A DNA stretch of 38,674 nucleotides from an uncultured Acidobacteriia bacterium (GTDB lineage: Bacteria; Acidobacteriota; Terriglobia; Bryobacterales; Bryobacteraceae). The number at the start of each line of letters is the position of its first letter. Position 1 is the first letter of the stretch. Below the pieces are notes generated by a model, which did not search any database, was not told the origin of the DNA, and saw only the letters and a program-made list of their open reading frames with translations. Where the stretch lies: positions 1 through 38,674 of the forward strand of contig CAIRSA010000096.1 of the NCBI GenBank assembly GCA_903881085.1, given 5' to 3'. The translations under genes were made by a program, and so were the position numbers. Below are positions 1-8,872 of the stretch, one piece after another.

Positions 1-102
1 GGGACCCATCCCCGTCCTATTCATAGTTAAGAGGGTGAAGCGGACTCACGCTACGCTTCATTTCTGTGGGTACTCACCCACAAATTCTGCGGTAGAGCCA
101 GA

Positions 103-134
103 AAAAGGAGCGCCGGAGAACCGGTGCTCCTTTT
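103..134 (-). terminator. Terminator hairpin after the first TonB receptor gene
   Basis: The sequence shows a hairpin with arms AAAAGGAGC-G-CCGG and CCGG-T-GCTCCTTTT around an AGAA loop, with one G-T pair inside the stem. It starts 20 bases past the stop codon of the minus-strand receptor gene. Because both arms end in A or T runs it could also work for transcription arriving from the left. Two smaller hairpins lie further out, with arms TGAAGCG/CGCTTCA (36-60) and TGTGGGT/ACCCACA (65-82). I see no gene in positions 1-154. Confidence 0.75.
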
Positions 135-154
135 GGTTTACCACAGGCTGCTTT

Positions 155-2548
155 TTAGTTGAACTTCGGGGCGTAACCGAAGGTCATCTGAATGGTGAAG
201 CTACGGGCGGGTAACAGAGTAATCAGATCGTTCGGCGAGGTGGCTGAGGAGGCCAGGGCCGGTGAAACGCCAACGATGCTGTGCTTGTCCATCAGGTTAT
301 TCACGCCGAACCGGATCTTGGTTCCGCGCATGAAGCTATCGCCACGAACGGTGTAGTTCAGGAAGAGATTCGAAACCTGGAAAGGATCGATGGCGGCGGC
401 CTGGTTGACCGCGCCGTTGTCGTTGAACATGGGGCCAACGCGCTTGTTGAAGTACCCGACATCCCAACCCTTGTAACGGTAGGTGAGGCCGATGGTTTCG
501 GTGTTCTGCGGGGAATTGGCGACATAAAGGCCGGTGTTCTGATAGCGGGCGCGGCCGATGGTGCCATTCAGATAGAGGCTAAATCCCTTGGCGATCAGGA
601 TGCTGCTTTCGGCTTCGAGGCCTTTGGTGTTCGAAGGGCCGGTCTGATAGAAAACGGATTCGCCAGACGAATCGAGGGTCGAGGAGTAGGGGTTCTGGAA
701 GTGGCTATAGTAGAACGCCGTGTCGAGAGTGAAGCGGTTATACTTCAGCACGGAACCGGCCTGATAGGTCTTTACGGAAGTTGGCTTGGGGAGCACTGCG
801 ACGGCGGCGTTCTTGGTGTCGAAAACGCTGCTTGGCGGAATGTTGCTGCCCGTGGCGAACTGTCCGTAAACTGACCAGTTACTCTTTACGCGATAGCGCA
901 TATCGAACGAGGGGCTAACATTGTTGAATGTAGCGTCGTGTTTGACCCACGGCTGACCGCCCAGATTGCCGACGGTTTTGCCGTTGTCGGCGAACTGTAG
1001 CAGGTCCATCTTGTAGGAGGAGAACTTCACGCCCGCGGCGATGCTTAGCTTCCGGGTTACCTTCAGCTCATATTCAGCGAAGGGCTGGACGGAGTTGGTG
1101 TTGAAGTTTTCGTGGAAGTTCGAAAGCGGCGCGTTGACCCAGGTTCTGGGGTCGGAGGGGATCTGGTAGCGGTCCGTGTACGCCCATTCGTACCACAGGC
1201 CAGTACGGAAGATGCCGTGAGCGGTCTCGTGGCTGACCGTAAGAATGTCACCAACCTTGCGGTAGCCGTTCAGCTTATCGACGCCGCTGGTGGCGCTGAT
1301 GGTGTTGCCATTCTGGTAGTTCTGCTTGTTCCAATAGCGATAGGTGTAAGTCTTGTTATCGAGCTTCCAGCCACGGCCTAATTCGCTGTGAAGGCCGATG
1401 TAGTTGAAGTCGGTCTGCACGTGGTAGAAGTTGTAGCCGTAATAGTCGGTGCGCTTCGGGTCTTCGCTCATCAGGTAGTTATCGCCAAACTGCGCAACGG
1501 CAGCGCGAGTGGGCTGGTTGGCGTTGGGAGTGTTGGTCCAAAGTTCAACCAAACCGGTGAAGGCTGTTAGTGTGGTGCGCTGCGTCAATCGGTACTGATA
1601 CTTCATGAAGCCCGCGAGGCGCTTCTGACGATTGAAGGTCTGGTAGCCGTCGGACAGCATCTGGTGAAGGTTGATCACCAGGCTGCTCTTCTTGTCCTTG
1701 CCGCCGAAGTTGCCGGAGTCGAAGTCCAGGGCGAGCATGCGGGTGTTGAAGGAGCCGTACATGGCAGTGCCGCGGATATCCATTTCATAAGGCACGGCGC
1801 GGGAGAGAAGATTGATGGAACCACCGAAGTTCGTAGGGCCGACGGTGGCGGCTGTGCCGGGGCTGCGGTCGAACTCCACGCCGGCGATGAACTGGCTGGG
1901 GAAGAAGGCCCAGGAGTGGTGCGTGGGGCTGTTTGTATCGTTGAACGGAATGCCGTCTACAGCCATGGTGTAGAGGCCGTCTTTGAAGCCGCGGAAGAAA
2001 GTCTTGCTGTCGCCGAGGCCTACGCCGTTCGGGTTGACGCTGAAGGTTCCGGGCGCCATCTGCAGCAGTTCGGTGAAGTCGGCTACAGGCGAAGCGAAGT
2101 TCTGAATGAACTCAGGGCTGATTTCCGATTTTGCCGAGCGGGCTTCCAAAGTGTTTTGCGACGGCGAGTATTCGGCGGCTACGGAAACAGTTCCTTCGAC
2201 GGTGATGCTCTGAGAAAGTTCGCCGACGTTGAGAGAGATCTTCACGTCTTCGGTCGCGTTTTGCCCCAGCTTGATGCCGCTTTTACGGCTGCCGGCGAAA
2301 CTGGGGGCAAATACATCGACGGAGTAGGAGCCGCTGGGCAAGCCGCTGACTACGAAGCGGCCGTCGGAACCTGACGCAGCGGCTTTGGCCGCGCCGGTGG
2401 ATTCATTTCTTACGGCCACGGACGCTCCTGGAATTGGTTTTCCGGTTACGTCCTGAATTACTCCGGAGACTGTACCGCTGTCGCCGGTTTGTGCCAGAGC
2501 TGAAGCAGCACAGGCAACGAGAACAAAAGAGATTAGAGTTTTAATCAT
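155..2548 (-). CDS. TonB-dependent receptor with carboxypeptidase-regulatory-like N-terminus (paralogue A)
   Basis: This is a predicted outer-membrane transporter of 797 residues that would import a ligand using TonB energy. A signal peptide (MIKTLISFVLVACAASALAQ) is followed by a CarboxypepD_reg/Cna-B-like beta-sandwich at about residues 25-115 (GTVSGVIQDVTGKPIPGA). A plug domain at about 130-250 contains FFRGFKDGLYT and DGIPFNDTN, and a beta-barrel fills the rest. The C-terminus is IQMTFGYAPKFN, so the last barrel strand is followed by a short tail, not the usual terminal aromatic residue; paralogue B shares this. The gene lies 66 bp downstream of paralogue B, and a terminator hairpin fills most of that gap, so no separate promoter is obvious. 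The Shine-Dalgarno sequence is weak. The ligand is unknown. The family call is firm; the substrate cannot be read from the sequence. Confidence 0.93.
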   Translation of the reverse strand: MIKTLISFVLVACAASALAQTGDSGTVSGVIQDVTGKPIPGASVAVRNESTGAAKAAASGSDGRFVVSGLPSGSYSVDVFAPSFAGSRKSGIKLGQNATEDVKISLNVGELSQSITVEGTVSVAAEYSPSQNTLEARSAKSEISPEFIQNFASPVADFTELLQMAPGTFSVNPNGVGLGDSKTFFRGFKDGLYTMAVDGIPFNDTNSPTHHSWAFFPSQFIAGVEFDRSPGTAATVGPTNFGGSINLLSRAVPYEMDIRGTAMYGSFNTRMLALDFDSGNFGGKDKKSSLVINLHQMLSDGYQTFNRQKRLAGFMKYQYRLTQRTTLTAFTGLVELWTNTPNANQPTRAAVAQFGDNYLMSEDPKRTDYYGYNFYHVQTDFNYIGLHSELGRGWKLDNKTYTYRYWNKQNYQNGNTISATSGVDKLNGYRKVGDILTVSHETAHGIFRTGLWYEWAYTDRYQIPSDPRTWVNAPLSNFHENFNTNSVQPFAEYELKVTRKLSIAAGVKFSSYKMDLLQFADNGKTVGNLGGQPWVKHDATFNNVSPSFDMRYRVKSNWSVYGQFATGSNIPPSSVFDTKNAAVAVLPKPTSVKTYQAGSVLKYNRFTLDTAFYYSHFQNPYSSTLDSSGESVFYQTGPSNTKGLEAESSILIAKGFSLYLNGTIGRARYQNTGLYVANSPQNTETIGLTYRYKGWDVGYFNKRVGPMFNDNGAVNQAAAIDPFQVSNLFLNYTVRGDSFMRGTKIRFGVNNLMDKHSIVGVSPALASSATSPNDLITLLPARSFTIQMTFGYAPKFN

Positions 2549-2560
2549 TAGGTTGGTTCC

Positions 2561-2592
2561 AAAAAATGGGGCGCCTGAGTTGCAGGAGCCCC
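2561..2592 (-). terminator. Terminator hairpin between the two tandem TonB receptor genes
   Basis: Read on the minus strand, GGGGC-T-CCTG pairs with CAGG-C-GCCCC around a 5-base loop, followed by A and then six T. It lies after the stop codon of the upstream receptor (2615) and only 12 bases before the start codon of the next receptor (2548). It would stop most transcripts of paralogue B and let only read-through reach paralogue A. Confidence 0.75.
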
Positions 2593-2614
2593 GCGAGTTG
2601 TTTACGAATTGGGG

Positions 2615-5035
2615 TTAGTTAAACTTGGGAGCGTAACCGAAAGTCATCTGAATGGTCAGGCTGCGTGCGGGCAGCAGTGTCAGAATGTCGCCGCCATTGG
2701 TTACGGACGAAGCCAGGGCCGGGTTTACGCCAACGATGCTGTGCTTATCGAGCAGGTTGTTAACGCCGAAGCGGATCTTGGTGCCACGCATGAAGTTATC
2801 GCCGCGAACGGTATAGTTCAGGAAAATGTTCGATACGTGGAATGGATCGATCCGGACAGCCTGGTTGACTGAGCCATTGTCGTTGTACATTGTTCCTACG
2901 CGTTTATCGAAGTAGCCGATGTCAAAACCCTTGTAGCGATAAGTGAGGCCGATGGTTTCGGTGCTCTGCGGGGAATTGGCTACGAACAGGCCAGTCTGCT
3001 GCAGCCGGGCGCGGCCGATGGTGCCGTTCAGATAGAGGCTGAAGCCCTTGGCAATGAGGATACTGCTTTCCGCTTCCACACCCTTGGTGTTGGACGGGCC
3101 TGTTTGATAGTAGATGGGTTCGCCGGAGGCATCTGGGGTTGAGACGAAGGGGTTCTGGAAGTGGCTGTAGTAAAACGCGCCATCGAGCGTGAAGCGGTTG
3201 AATTTCAGAACCGAACCCGCCTGGTAAGTTTTCACCGTGGTGGGCTTGGGCAGCACAGCTACGGCGGCATTCTTGGTATCGAAGACGCTAGAAGGCGGAA
3301 TGTTATTGCCGGTGCCGAATTCGGCGTAGAGGGTCCAGTTGCTTCTGACTTTGTAGCGCGCGTCGATCGACGGGTTCCAGGTGCGGTAGTTGGCGTTATG
3401 GTAAACGCTGGCCGCGCCGCCGAGGTTTCCGACCGTCTTGCCGTTGTCGGCAAACTGTGTCAGGTCCATCGTGTAGTTCGCCATCTTAATACCCGCGGAA
3501 AGACTGAGCTGGCGAGTTACTCGGTATTCATATTCGGCGAACGGCTGGAAGGATGTCGTGATGAAGTGCTCGTGGAAGTTAGGCAGCGCAGCGTTCACCC
3601 AGGTTTTAGGGTTGCTGGGGATCTGGTAACGATCGGTGTAAGCCCATTCAAACCACATACCGGTGCGGAAAATTCCGCGCGCGGATTCGTGGCTAACCTG
3701 CAGTGTGTCGCCGGCCTTGCGGTAGCCGTTCAGCTTGTCGATGGCGCTGGTGGCGGTAATGGTTGTTCCGTTGTAATTCTGTTTGTTCCAATAGCGGTAG
3801 GTATAGACTTTGTTGTCAAACTTCCAGCCCTTGCCGAGGTTGGTGCTCATACCGAGGTAGCTGAAGTCGGTTTGCACGTGATAGAAATTGTAGCCGTAAT
3901 AATTGGCCTGAGCCGGATCTTCACTCAGCAGATAGTTGTCGCCGAATTTGGCGACCTGATCGCGGGTTGGGCCCTTGGCGTTCGGGGTGTTGGTCCAAAG
4001 ATCCACCAGGCCGGTGAATACCGTGAAGGTCGTGCGCTGGTTCAAACGATATTGGTACTTCATGAAGCCGGCAACGCGCTTCTGATAATTGAAGGTTTGG
4101 TAGCCGTCTGAGAGCATCTGGTGAATGTTGATAACGAGGCTGGACTTCTTGTCCTTGCCGCCGAAGTTGCCGGAGTCGAAATCGAGGGCGAGCATGCGGG
4201 TATTGAACGAGCCGTACATGGCGGTGCCGCGAATACCCATTTCATAAGGAACAGCGCGGGAGAGCAAGTTGATGGTGCCACCGAAGTTCGTCGGTCCGAT
4301 GCTTGCCGCCGTACCAGGGCTGCGGTCGAACTCTACGCCGGCGATGAACTGGCTGGGGAAGAAGGCCCAGGAGTGGTGCGTGGGGTCGTTTGTGTCGTTG
4401 AAGGGAATGCCGTCAGCCGTCATGGTGTAGAGGCCATCTTTGAAGCCGCGGAAGAAGGTTTTGCTGTCGCCGAGGCCGACGCCGTTGGGATTGACGCTGA
4501 AGGTTCCGGGCGCCATCTGCAGCAGTTCAGTGAAGTCGGCTACGGGCGAAGCAAAATTCTGAATGAATTCGGGGCTGATTTCGGATTTCGCGGAGCGTGC
4601 ATCGAGAGTGTTCTGCGAGGGCGAGTATTCTGCCGCTACGGAGACCGTGCCTTCTACGGTGATGCTCTGAGAAAGTTCGCCGACGTTGAGGGCGATCTTG
4701 ACGTCTTCGGTTGCATTCGCGGCCAATTTCACTCCACTCTTGCGAGTGCCTGCGAAACTGGGTGCGGCCACATCCACGGAATAGGATCCGGCGGGCAATC
4801 CGGTTACTGAAAACCGGCCATCTACACCTGAGGCGGCAGCTTTCGCGGCGCCTGTGGACTCGTTTCTTACAGCGACGTTAGCGCCGGGAATTGGCTTTCC
4901 GGTAACGTCCTGGATGACGCCGGATACGGTTCCGTTGCCATCTTGTGCCAGCAGGTTAGCCGCACCCGCCAGGAAAATCATCATGCCAGCCGCAATCGTA
5001 AATACACGAAGAGCCGGAATTGAGCGTTGCTCCAT
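2615..5035 (-). CDS. TonB-dependent receptor with carboxypeptidase-regulatory-like N-terminus (paralogue B)
   Basis: This 806-residue protein is a close paralogue of the receptor encoded next to it, with long stretches of identical residues through the regulatory domain, plug and barrel. The signal peptide differs (MEQRSIPALRVFTIAAGMMI, cleaved after about residue 31, ...LLAQ). The N-terminal beta-sandwich lies at about residues 35-125, the plug at about 140-260 (FFRGFKDGLYTMTADGIPFN), and the barrel runs to the C-terminal IQMTFGYAPKFN. The start is supported by a strong GGAGGT Shine-Dalgarno sequence 7 bases before the ATG. A TATACT -10-like hexamer lies at 5073-5078, with no convincing -35 box at the right spacing. 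Divergence from paralogue A is spread over surface-loop segments of the barrel, as expected for receptors that diverged in ligand binding; that reading is inference. Confidence 0.94.
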   Translation of the reverse strand: MEQRSIPALRVFTIAAGMMIFLAGAANLLAQDGNGTVSGVIQDVTGKPIPGANVAVRNESTGAAKAAASGVDGRFSVTGLPAGSYSVDVAAPSFAGTRKSGVKLAANATEDVKIALNVGELSQSITVEGTVSVAAEYSPSQNTLDARSAKSEISPEFIQNFASPVADFTELLQMAPGTFSVNPNGVGLGDSKTFFRGFKDGLYTMTADGIPFNDTNDPTHHSWAFFPSQFIAGVEFDRSPGTAASIGPTNFGGTINLLSRAVPYEMGIRGTAMYGSFNTRMLALDFDSGNFGGKDKKSSLVINIHQMLSDGYQTFNYQKRVAGFMKYQYRLNQRTTFTVFTGLVDLWTNTPNAKGPTRDQVAKFGDNYLLSEDPAQANYYGYNFYHVQTDFSYLGMSTNLGKGWKFDNKVYTYRYWNKQNYNGTTITATSAIDKLNGYRKAGDTLQVSHESARGIFRTGMWFEWAYTDRYQIPSNPKTWVNAALPNFHEHFITTSFQPFAEYEYRVTRQLSLSAGIKMANYTMDLTQFADNGKTVGNLGGAASVYHNANYRTWNPSIDARYKVRSNWTLYAEFGTGNNIPPSSVFDTKNAAVAVLPKPTTVKTYQAGSVLKFNRFTLDGAFYYSHFQNPFVSTPDASGEPIYYQTGPSNTKGVEAESSILIAKGFSLYLNGTIGRARLQQTGLFVANSPQSTETIGLTYRYKGFDIGYFDKRVGTMYNDNGSVNQAVRIDPFHVSNIFLNYTVRGDNFMRGTKIRFGVNNLLDKHSIVGVNPALASSVTNGGDILTLLPARSLTIQMTFGYAPKFN

Positions 5036-5130
5036 TCAAATACCTCCACCAAAACCTACGGATTTAATAGGAAGTATAGCGAACGGTTGGTTTCAATCTT
5101 ATTACTAAAGCGATAACACTTGATGAACAT

Positions 5131-5166
5131 GTTACAAACCGGATAAGTTGTAACTAAACTGTAACA
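5131..5166 (-). promoter_or_regulatory. Possible operator with GTTACA/TGTAAC half-sites upstream of TonB receptor B
   Basis: A perfect inverted repeat, GTTACAA and TTGTAAC with a 10-base spacer (5131-5154), is followed by another TGTAAC (5158-5163). The group lies about 95-130 bases upstream of the start codon of receptor B and just beyond the 3' end of the VOC gene. Three copies of the same half-site suggest binding of a dimeric regulator. No regulator gene is adjacent, so the role is inferred. Confidence 0.35.
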
Positions 5167-5167
5167 A

Positions 5168-5968
5168 CTATTCGAACGGTTGTGCAAAAGTCAGGCGGTT
5201 GCCTTCCAGGTCGAGCAGCTGAAAGGTGCGCAATCCCCACGGCTGGCTGACTGGCTCGCCTTGGACCTTGGCTCCTGCGGTACGGAATTCGGCGTAAAGA
5301 GCGTCCGCATCCTCAACGTATACCTCGAAGGACCCGATGCCAGTGTGTCGCGGGGTTCTGGCAATCAAGAGGATGGTGACCTCATCGCGATACATTACGC
5401 CCAAATCGTCCTGGGAGTAGTTGATTTTGAATCCAAGGACTTTCGAATAGTAATGGATGGCTTCAACTACCTTATCGAAGGGGAGCTCAGGAAGAGCCTG
5501 GCAAAGCTTAGCAGCCGGCTTGGGGGAAACTGGTTGGTCAAACGACTGGCCGAACCACAGCCGGTGGCCGTCCGGATCACGAACTTCGAACATGCGCATC
5601 TTGATCCAGTTCACTTCTTCGACTGAGGATGAGATGCCGCCGCGCTTGCGGATTGCCGCGCGCATTCCCACCACGTCTTCGGTTTGGAAAAAGAGAATCG
5701 CGGAGCCGAGGTGGCCGTCGCCTGAACCGGGATTGAGGAACTGGATGCGTGCCGGACCGCTAACCGCTTCCATATTTTCGCCGGATTTGCCGATCGCGAA
5801 GCCGAGTACGTCGCGATAGAAATAGACGGTACGTGCGAGATCGGCGATCTCAATGGACCGGCTCACGGGCGAAAGAATAGCAGGAATTAGCTCCAACGGC
5901 GCAGGCACTCCTTTGATATCCGATTGAGGAAATTGTAGCGGTTCTGGAAGTACTGATGCAACCCGCAT
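5168..5968 (-). CDS. VOC superfamily protein with two glyoxalase/bleomycin-resistance-like modules
   Basis: The 266-residue protein contains two vicinal-oxygen-chelate modules in tandem. The first, at about residues 27-145, has IEIADLARTVYFYRDVLGF and ends with VRDPDGHRLWFGQSF. The second, at about 150-265, has EAIHYYSKVLGFKINY and ends with LLDLEGNRLTFAQPF. The repeated pattern of FYRDVLGF early and DPDGxRLxF late is the hallmark of the family, whose members include glyoxalase I, ring-cleaving dioxygenases and antibiotic-binding proteins. I see no signal peptide, so it is probably cytoplasmic. The substrate and metal dependence are not evident. No clear Shine-Dalgarno sequence precedes the ATG used here; a TTG start about 25 codons further in has an AAAGGAG sequence 10 bases upstream and is a credible alternative. 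Confidence 0.85.
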   Translation of the reverse strand: MRVASVLPEPLQFPQSDIKGVPAPLELIPAILSPVSRSIEIADLARTVYFYRDVLGFAIGKSGENMEAVSGPARIQFLNPGSGDGHLGSAILFFQTEDVVGMRAAIRKRGGISSSVEEVNWIKMRMFEVRDPDGHRLWFGQSFDQPVSPKPAAKLCQALPELPFDKVVEAIHYYSKVLGFKINYSQDDLGVMYRDEVTILLIARTPRHTGIGSFEVYVEDADALYAEFRTAGAKVQGEPVSQPWGLRTFQLLDLEGNRLTFAQPFE

Positions 5969-6019
5969 ATGTGGGGCTTCTTACGGATATGATGCAGTAA
6001 GTCTGAACAGAAGACCTTG

Positions 6020-6418
6020 CTATTTGCCGCGCTTCGGCATGCAGGTGGTGTATTCGTTCTTGATCTCTGAGTTTTCCTGAAACAACTTGGAGAAGGCGTT
6101 CCATGCCGCGTCGCCGCGGTTGGGAAGTTGGACAGGTGTCTGTGGTCGAATGTGATAGGTCAGCGCCACCGTCTCGGAATACTTTCTTGCACCGGTTTTC
6201 CGGTCGCCTTCGATCACCCGCGCGACGAAGATCTCATCGGGTGCCCCGTTGGCTTTGTACCACTCCTTTTGTGCGGCCACGGCGGCAAGTAAGCCTTCCA
6301 TGGTACCGCCCGGCTTGACTGCGGAGACACGCACGACGGCCACCTCGCCGTCGCAGGCCGGAGCGGAGCTCTGGGCGAAGGCGGACACGGAAGCCAAAAG
6401 CAGAAGAAAAAGACGCAT
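6020..6418 (-). CDS. Small secreted protein of unknown function
   Basis: I do not recognise a family. The product is 132 residues with a clear signal peptide (MRLFLLLLASVSAFAQ), giving a mature protein of about 116 residues with two cysteines, one near each end (ACDGE and TTCMPK), which could form a disulfide. The frame stays open 41 codons further upstream, but the internal ATG is preferred because GAGGTAA lies just before it, the signal peptide begins there, and the longer form would overlap the neighbouring ATPase gene. It lies 20 bp downstream of that ATPase on the same strand and may be co-transcribed with it. Mid-region charged segments (QKEWYKANG, RVIEGDRKTGARKYSE) suggest a small folded alpha/beta protein exported to the periplasm; no function can be assigned. 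Confidence 0.7.
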   Translation of the reverse strand: MRLFLLLLASVSAFAQSSAPACDGEVAVVRVSAVKPGGTMEGLLAAVAAQKEWYKANGAPDEIFVARVIEGDRKTGARKYSETVALTYHIRPQTPVQLPNRGDAAWNAFSKLFQENSEIKNEYTTCMPKRGK

Positions 6419-6438
6419 GAAGTTTACCTCAGTGCCAA

Positions 6439-7446
6439 CTATAACTGAGTGATTGAGTAGCTTACAATGCCTCGCTGGCGCAGCCGTCCGGCGCGGCGCG
6501 CGATGAGTGCGCCATGTTCTACGCTCGCCAACTGCATCCAACGATGCAGCCGGGCAACTTCTGTTGGATTCGGCTCCTCGGCGATGATCACCGGCATCGG
6601 CGGCGCTGTTTCCGGTTGCACGATCAGTGGAATCTCAAAGCCATTGGAATCGCGCCAGTAAGTCAGTTCCGGTGTGATTCCCGCATGTCGGGCGTTGGCG
6701 TAAATCTCCCACACGGCCTGGCTTTCCAAAGCCGGGCTGGCAAGGAAGTGCAGCTTAGGACTGCGCATCAGGCGGCGGCCAAAGGCGAGCAGGCTGGGCG
6801 GAATGAGCAGGGTTTGGAAGCAGGCATAGAGCAGCGCGAGCCAGCGTGTTACCGTGCGGTGTGAGACAGCGCACGCACGGGCCAATTCCTGTTGATCGAG
6901 GATCTGGCCGCTGCGGGCCTCGGCGGCCTGAGCGAACAGTTCGAACCGGTCGAGATCGTGCACGCCGATCAGGTCGCGCACGTCGCGCTCGATGTATGTG
7001 CGCTTGAGAGGCCAAGGCGCAGAAAGCAGCTCTGTTTGCGCGGGAGCGAATCGGCCCAACATTTCCAATGACACCGGCTTTCGACCCGCGCGTTCGGCTT
7101 GCGTTGGCGGATAGAGCTCAAAAGTATCGAAAGGTAGTTGCAGGCGGCGCGAACTGCACAGGATGTGCGGACGCCCGTGGACTGCCTGCGCCAGCAACGC
7201 GAGAAGTTCCGGTGCGCGATGGATGTCATCAATGATCGAAGGCCCGCGCAATCGCGACAAGAACGCTTGCGGATCCTTCCTGGCGCGCACGCGGTCCGCG
7301 GCGTCGTCCAATGCCACGTAGGTGTGCGCAGGGAACTCCAGGCGCAACAGTGCCGACTTCCCTGCCCCACGCGGGCCCTGCAGCAGGACGGGTTCGTCGA
7401 GCACGGCGGCGCGATGCAACGGGATGGCGAGCGCCCTGTCAAGCAT
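6439..7446 (-). CDS. AAA-type ATPase, DUF4143-like family
   Basis: The 335-residue protein has a P-loop at residues 24-31 (GPRGAGKS) and a Walker B-like segment SIIDDIHRAPEL at about 70-81. This arrangement is typical of the AAA_14/DUF4143 group of bacterial and archaeal ATPases. The segment YIERDVRDLIGVHDLDRFE at about 151-169 and the helix-turn-helix-like stretch LDQQELARACAVSHRTVTRWL fit the family's middle region, and the C-terminal part (FEIPLIVQ) resembles the usual nuclease-like DUF4143 end in reduced form. It is somewhat shorter than common members of about 400 residues. The family has no settled function. It is divergent from the inositol-phosphate synthase gene and probably leads a two-gene unit with the secreted protein. 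Confidence 0.8.
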   Translation of the reverse strand: MLDRALAIPLHRAAVLDEPVLLQGPRGAGKSALLRLEFPAHTYVALDDAADRVRARKDPQAFLSRLRGPSIIDDIHRAPELLALLAQAVHGRPHILCSSRRLQLPFDTFELYPPTQAERAGRKPVSLEMLGRFAPAQTELLSAPWPLKRTYIERDVRDLIGVHDLDRFELFAQAAEARSGQILDQQELARACAVSHRTVTRWLALLYACFQTLLIPPSLLAFGRRLMRSPKLHFLASPALESQAVWEIYANARHAGITPELTYWRDSNGFEIPLIVQPETAPPMPVIIAEEPNPTEVARLHRWMQLASVEHGALIARRAGRLRQRGIVSYSITQL

Positions 7447-7500
7447 TCGAAGTCATCTTAATAAAATGATATTACATACTTAAAACGCGTGCCACCGATA

Positions 7501-7506
7501 TATAAT
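7501..7506 (+). promoter_or_regulatory. Possible -10 box for the inositol-phosphate synthase gene
   Basis: A consensus TATAAT lies 55 bases upstream of the start codon in an AT-rich stretch within otherwise GC-rich DNA. No good -35 hexamer is seen 16-18 bases upstream (the bases there read approximately ACTTAA). The leader would be about 45-50 bases. Confidence 0.35.
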
Positions 7507-7561
7507 TCACCTGATCCATTGACCACGCCCGCGTCGCGATCTTACCCTGAAATTTACCCTT

Positions 7562-8869
7562 ATGAGTATGAAAATCGCACCCGCAAAAGGCAAACTCGGC
7601 ATCCTGATGCCAGGCCTCGGAGCCGTTTCCACCACCTTCATGGCTGGTGTGATGGCCGTCAAGAAGAAGCTCGGAGAGCCGGTCGGCTCGCTGACCCAGT
7701 TGGGCACCATCCGTCTGGGCAAGCGCACGGACAACCGCACGCCCAAGATCAACGAATTCGTGCCCCTTGCAGGCATCGATCAACTGGTCTTCGGCGGGTG
7801 GGACATCTTCGAAGACAACGCCTACGAAGCCGCTGCCAACGCGAAAGTGCTGGAGCCAACCCTTCTGAAGGCAGTCAAGAAGGATTTGCAGAAGATCAAG
7901 CCGATGAAGGCCGTGTTCGACAAGAACTACGTGAAGCTCATCGATGGGCCGAACGTGAAAACCAAGGGCACGTTGATGGACAAAGCCCAGGCCCTGATCG
8001 AAGACATTGCCAACTTCAAGAAGGTCAACAAGTGCGACCGCTTGATCATGATCTGGACCGGATCGACGGAAGTCTTCCACAAGCCGGCGAAGGTTCACCA
8101 GACGTTGGAATCCTTTGAAAAAGGCCTGCTGAAGAACGATCCCGATATCGCGCCGAGCCAGGTCTACGCCTACGCCGCGCTGATGTCCGGCGTGCCGTTC
8201 GCCAATGGCGCTCCTAATCTTACGACCGACATCCCTGCCCTGCTGGGTCTTGCGAAGGACCGCAACCTGCCCGTTTGCGGCAAGGATTTCAAGACCGGCC
8301 AGACCTATATGAAGACGCTGCTTGCGCCTGGTTTGAAAGCGCGCATGCTGGGTTGCAACGGTTGGTTCTCAACCAACATTCTCGGCAACCGCGACGGCGA
8401 AGTGCTGGAAGATCCGGGCTCATTCAAGAGCAAGGAAGAGACCAAGCTCAGCGTGCTGGATTCGATACTGCAGCCGCAGCTGTATCCGATGCTCTACAAG
8501 GACCTGTATCACGCTGTGCGCATCAACTACTATCCGCCGCGCGGCGATGCGAAAGAAGGCTGGGACAACATCGATATCTTCGGTTGGCTTGGTTATCCGA
8601 TGCAGATCAAGATCGATTTTCTTTGCCGCGATTCAATTCTTGCCGCACCGCTGGTGCTCGACCTGGTGCTGTTCCTCGATCTGGCGCAGCGCGCAGGCAT
8701 GAAGGGCATTCAGGAGTGGTTGAGCTTCTACTTCAAGGCGCCGATGACCGCTCCTGGCCTGTATCCGGAGCATGACATCTTCATTCAGTTGATGAAGCTG
8801 AAGAACACGCTGCGGCATATGCAGGGCGAAGATCTGATAACGCACCTCGGCCTGGAATACTACGACTAA
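7562..8869 (+). CDS. ino1: Myo-inositol-phosphate synthase (inositol-3-phosphate synthase)
   Basis: The enzyme converts glucose 6-phosphate to 1L-myo-inositol 1-phosphate using a catalytic NAD+ cycle; it is the first step towards inositol lipids and inositol-based solutes. The 435-residue protein has an N-terminal Rossmann segment (GILMPGLGAVSTTFMAG, residues 13-29). It also has the core family motifs GKDFKTGQTYMKT, GCNGWFSTNILGNRDG, and LCRDSILAAPLVLDLV near the C-terminus. It is between the short actinobacterial form and the longer eukaryotic form in length. A second in-frame ATG (MKIAPAKGK) lies two codons downstream; neither has a strong Shine-Dalgarno sequence. The gene stands alone, divergent from the ATPase and convergent with the phosphatase 3 bp away, so nothing nearby tells what the inositol is used for. 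Confidence 0.95.
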   Translation: MSMKIAPAKGKLGILMPGLGAVSTTFMAGVMAVKKKLGEPVGSLTQLGTIRLGKRTDNRTPKINEFVPLAGIDQLVFGGWDIFEDNAYEAAANAKVLEPTLLKAVKKDLQKIKPMKAVFDKNYVKLIDGPNVKTKGTLMDKAQALIEDIANFKKVNKCDRLIMIWTGSTEVFHKPAKVHQTLESFEKGLLKNDPDIAPSQVYAYAALMSGVPFANGAPNLTTDIPALLGLAKDRNLPVCGKDFKTGQTYMKTLLAPGLKARMLGCNGWFSTNILGNRDGEVLEDPGSFKSKEETKLSVLDSILQPQLYPMLYKDLYHAVRINYYPPRGDAKEGWDNIDIFGWLGYPMQIKIDFLCRDSILAAPLVLDLVLFLDLAQRAGMKGIQEWLSFYFKAPMTAPGLYPEHDIFIQLMKLKNTLRHMQGEDLITHLGLEYYD

Positions 8870-8872
8870 GCT

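Noticed and set aside
5168..5968. VOC protein considered as a specific antibiotic-resistance determinant
   Set aside because: The two modules match the superfamily only; no residues tie it to bleomycin or fosfomycin, and the context is not a resistance cassette.
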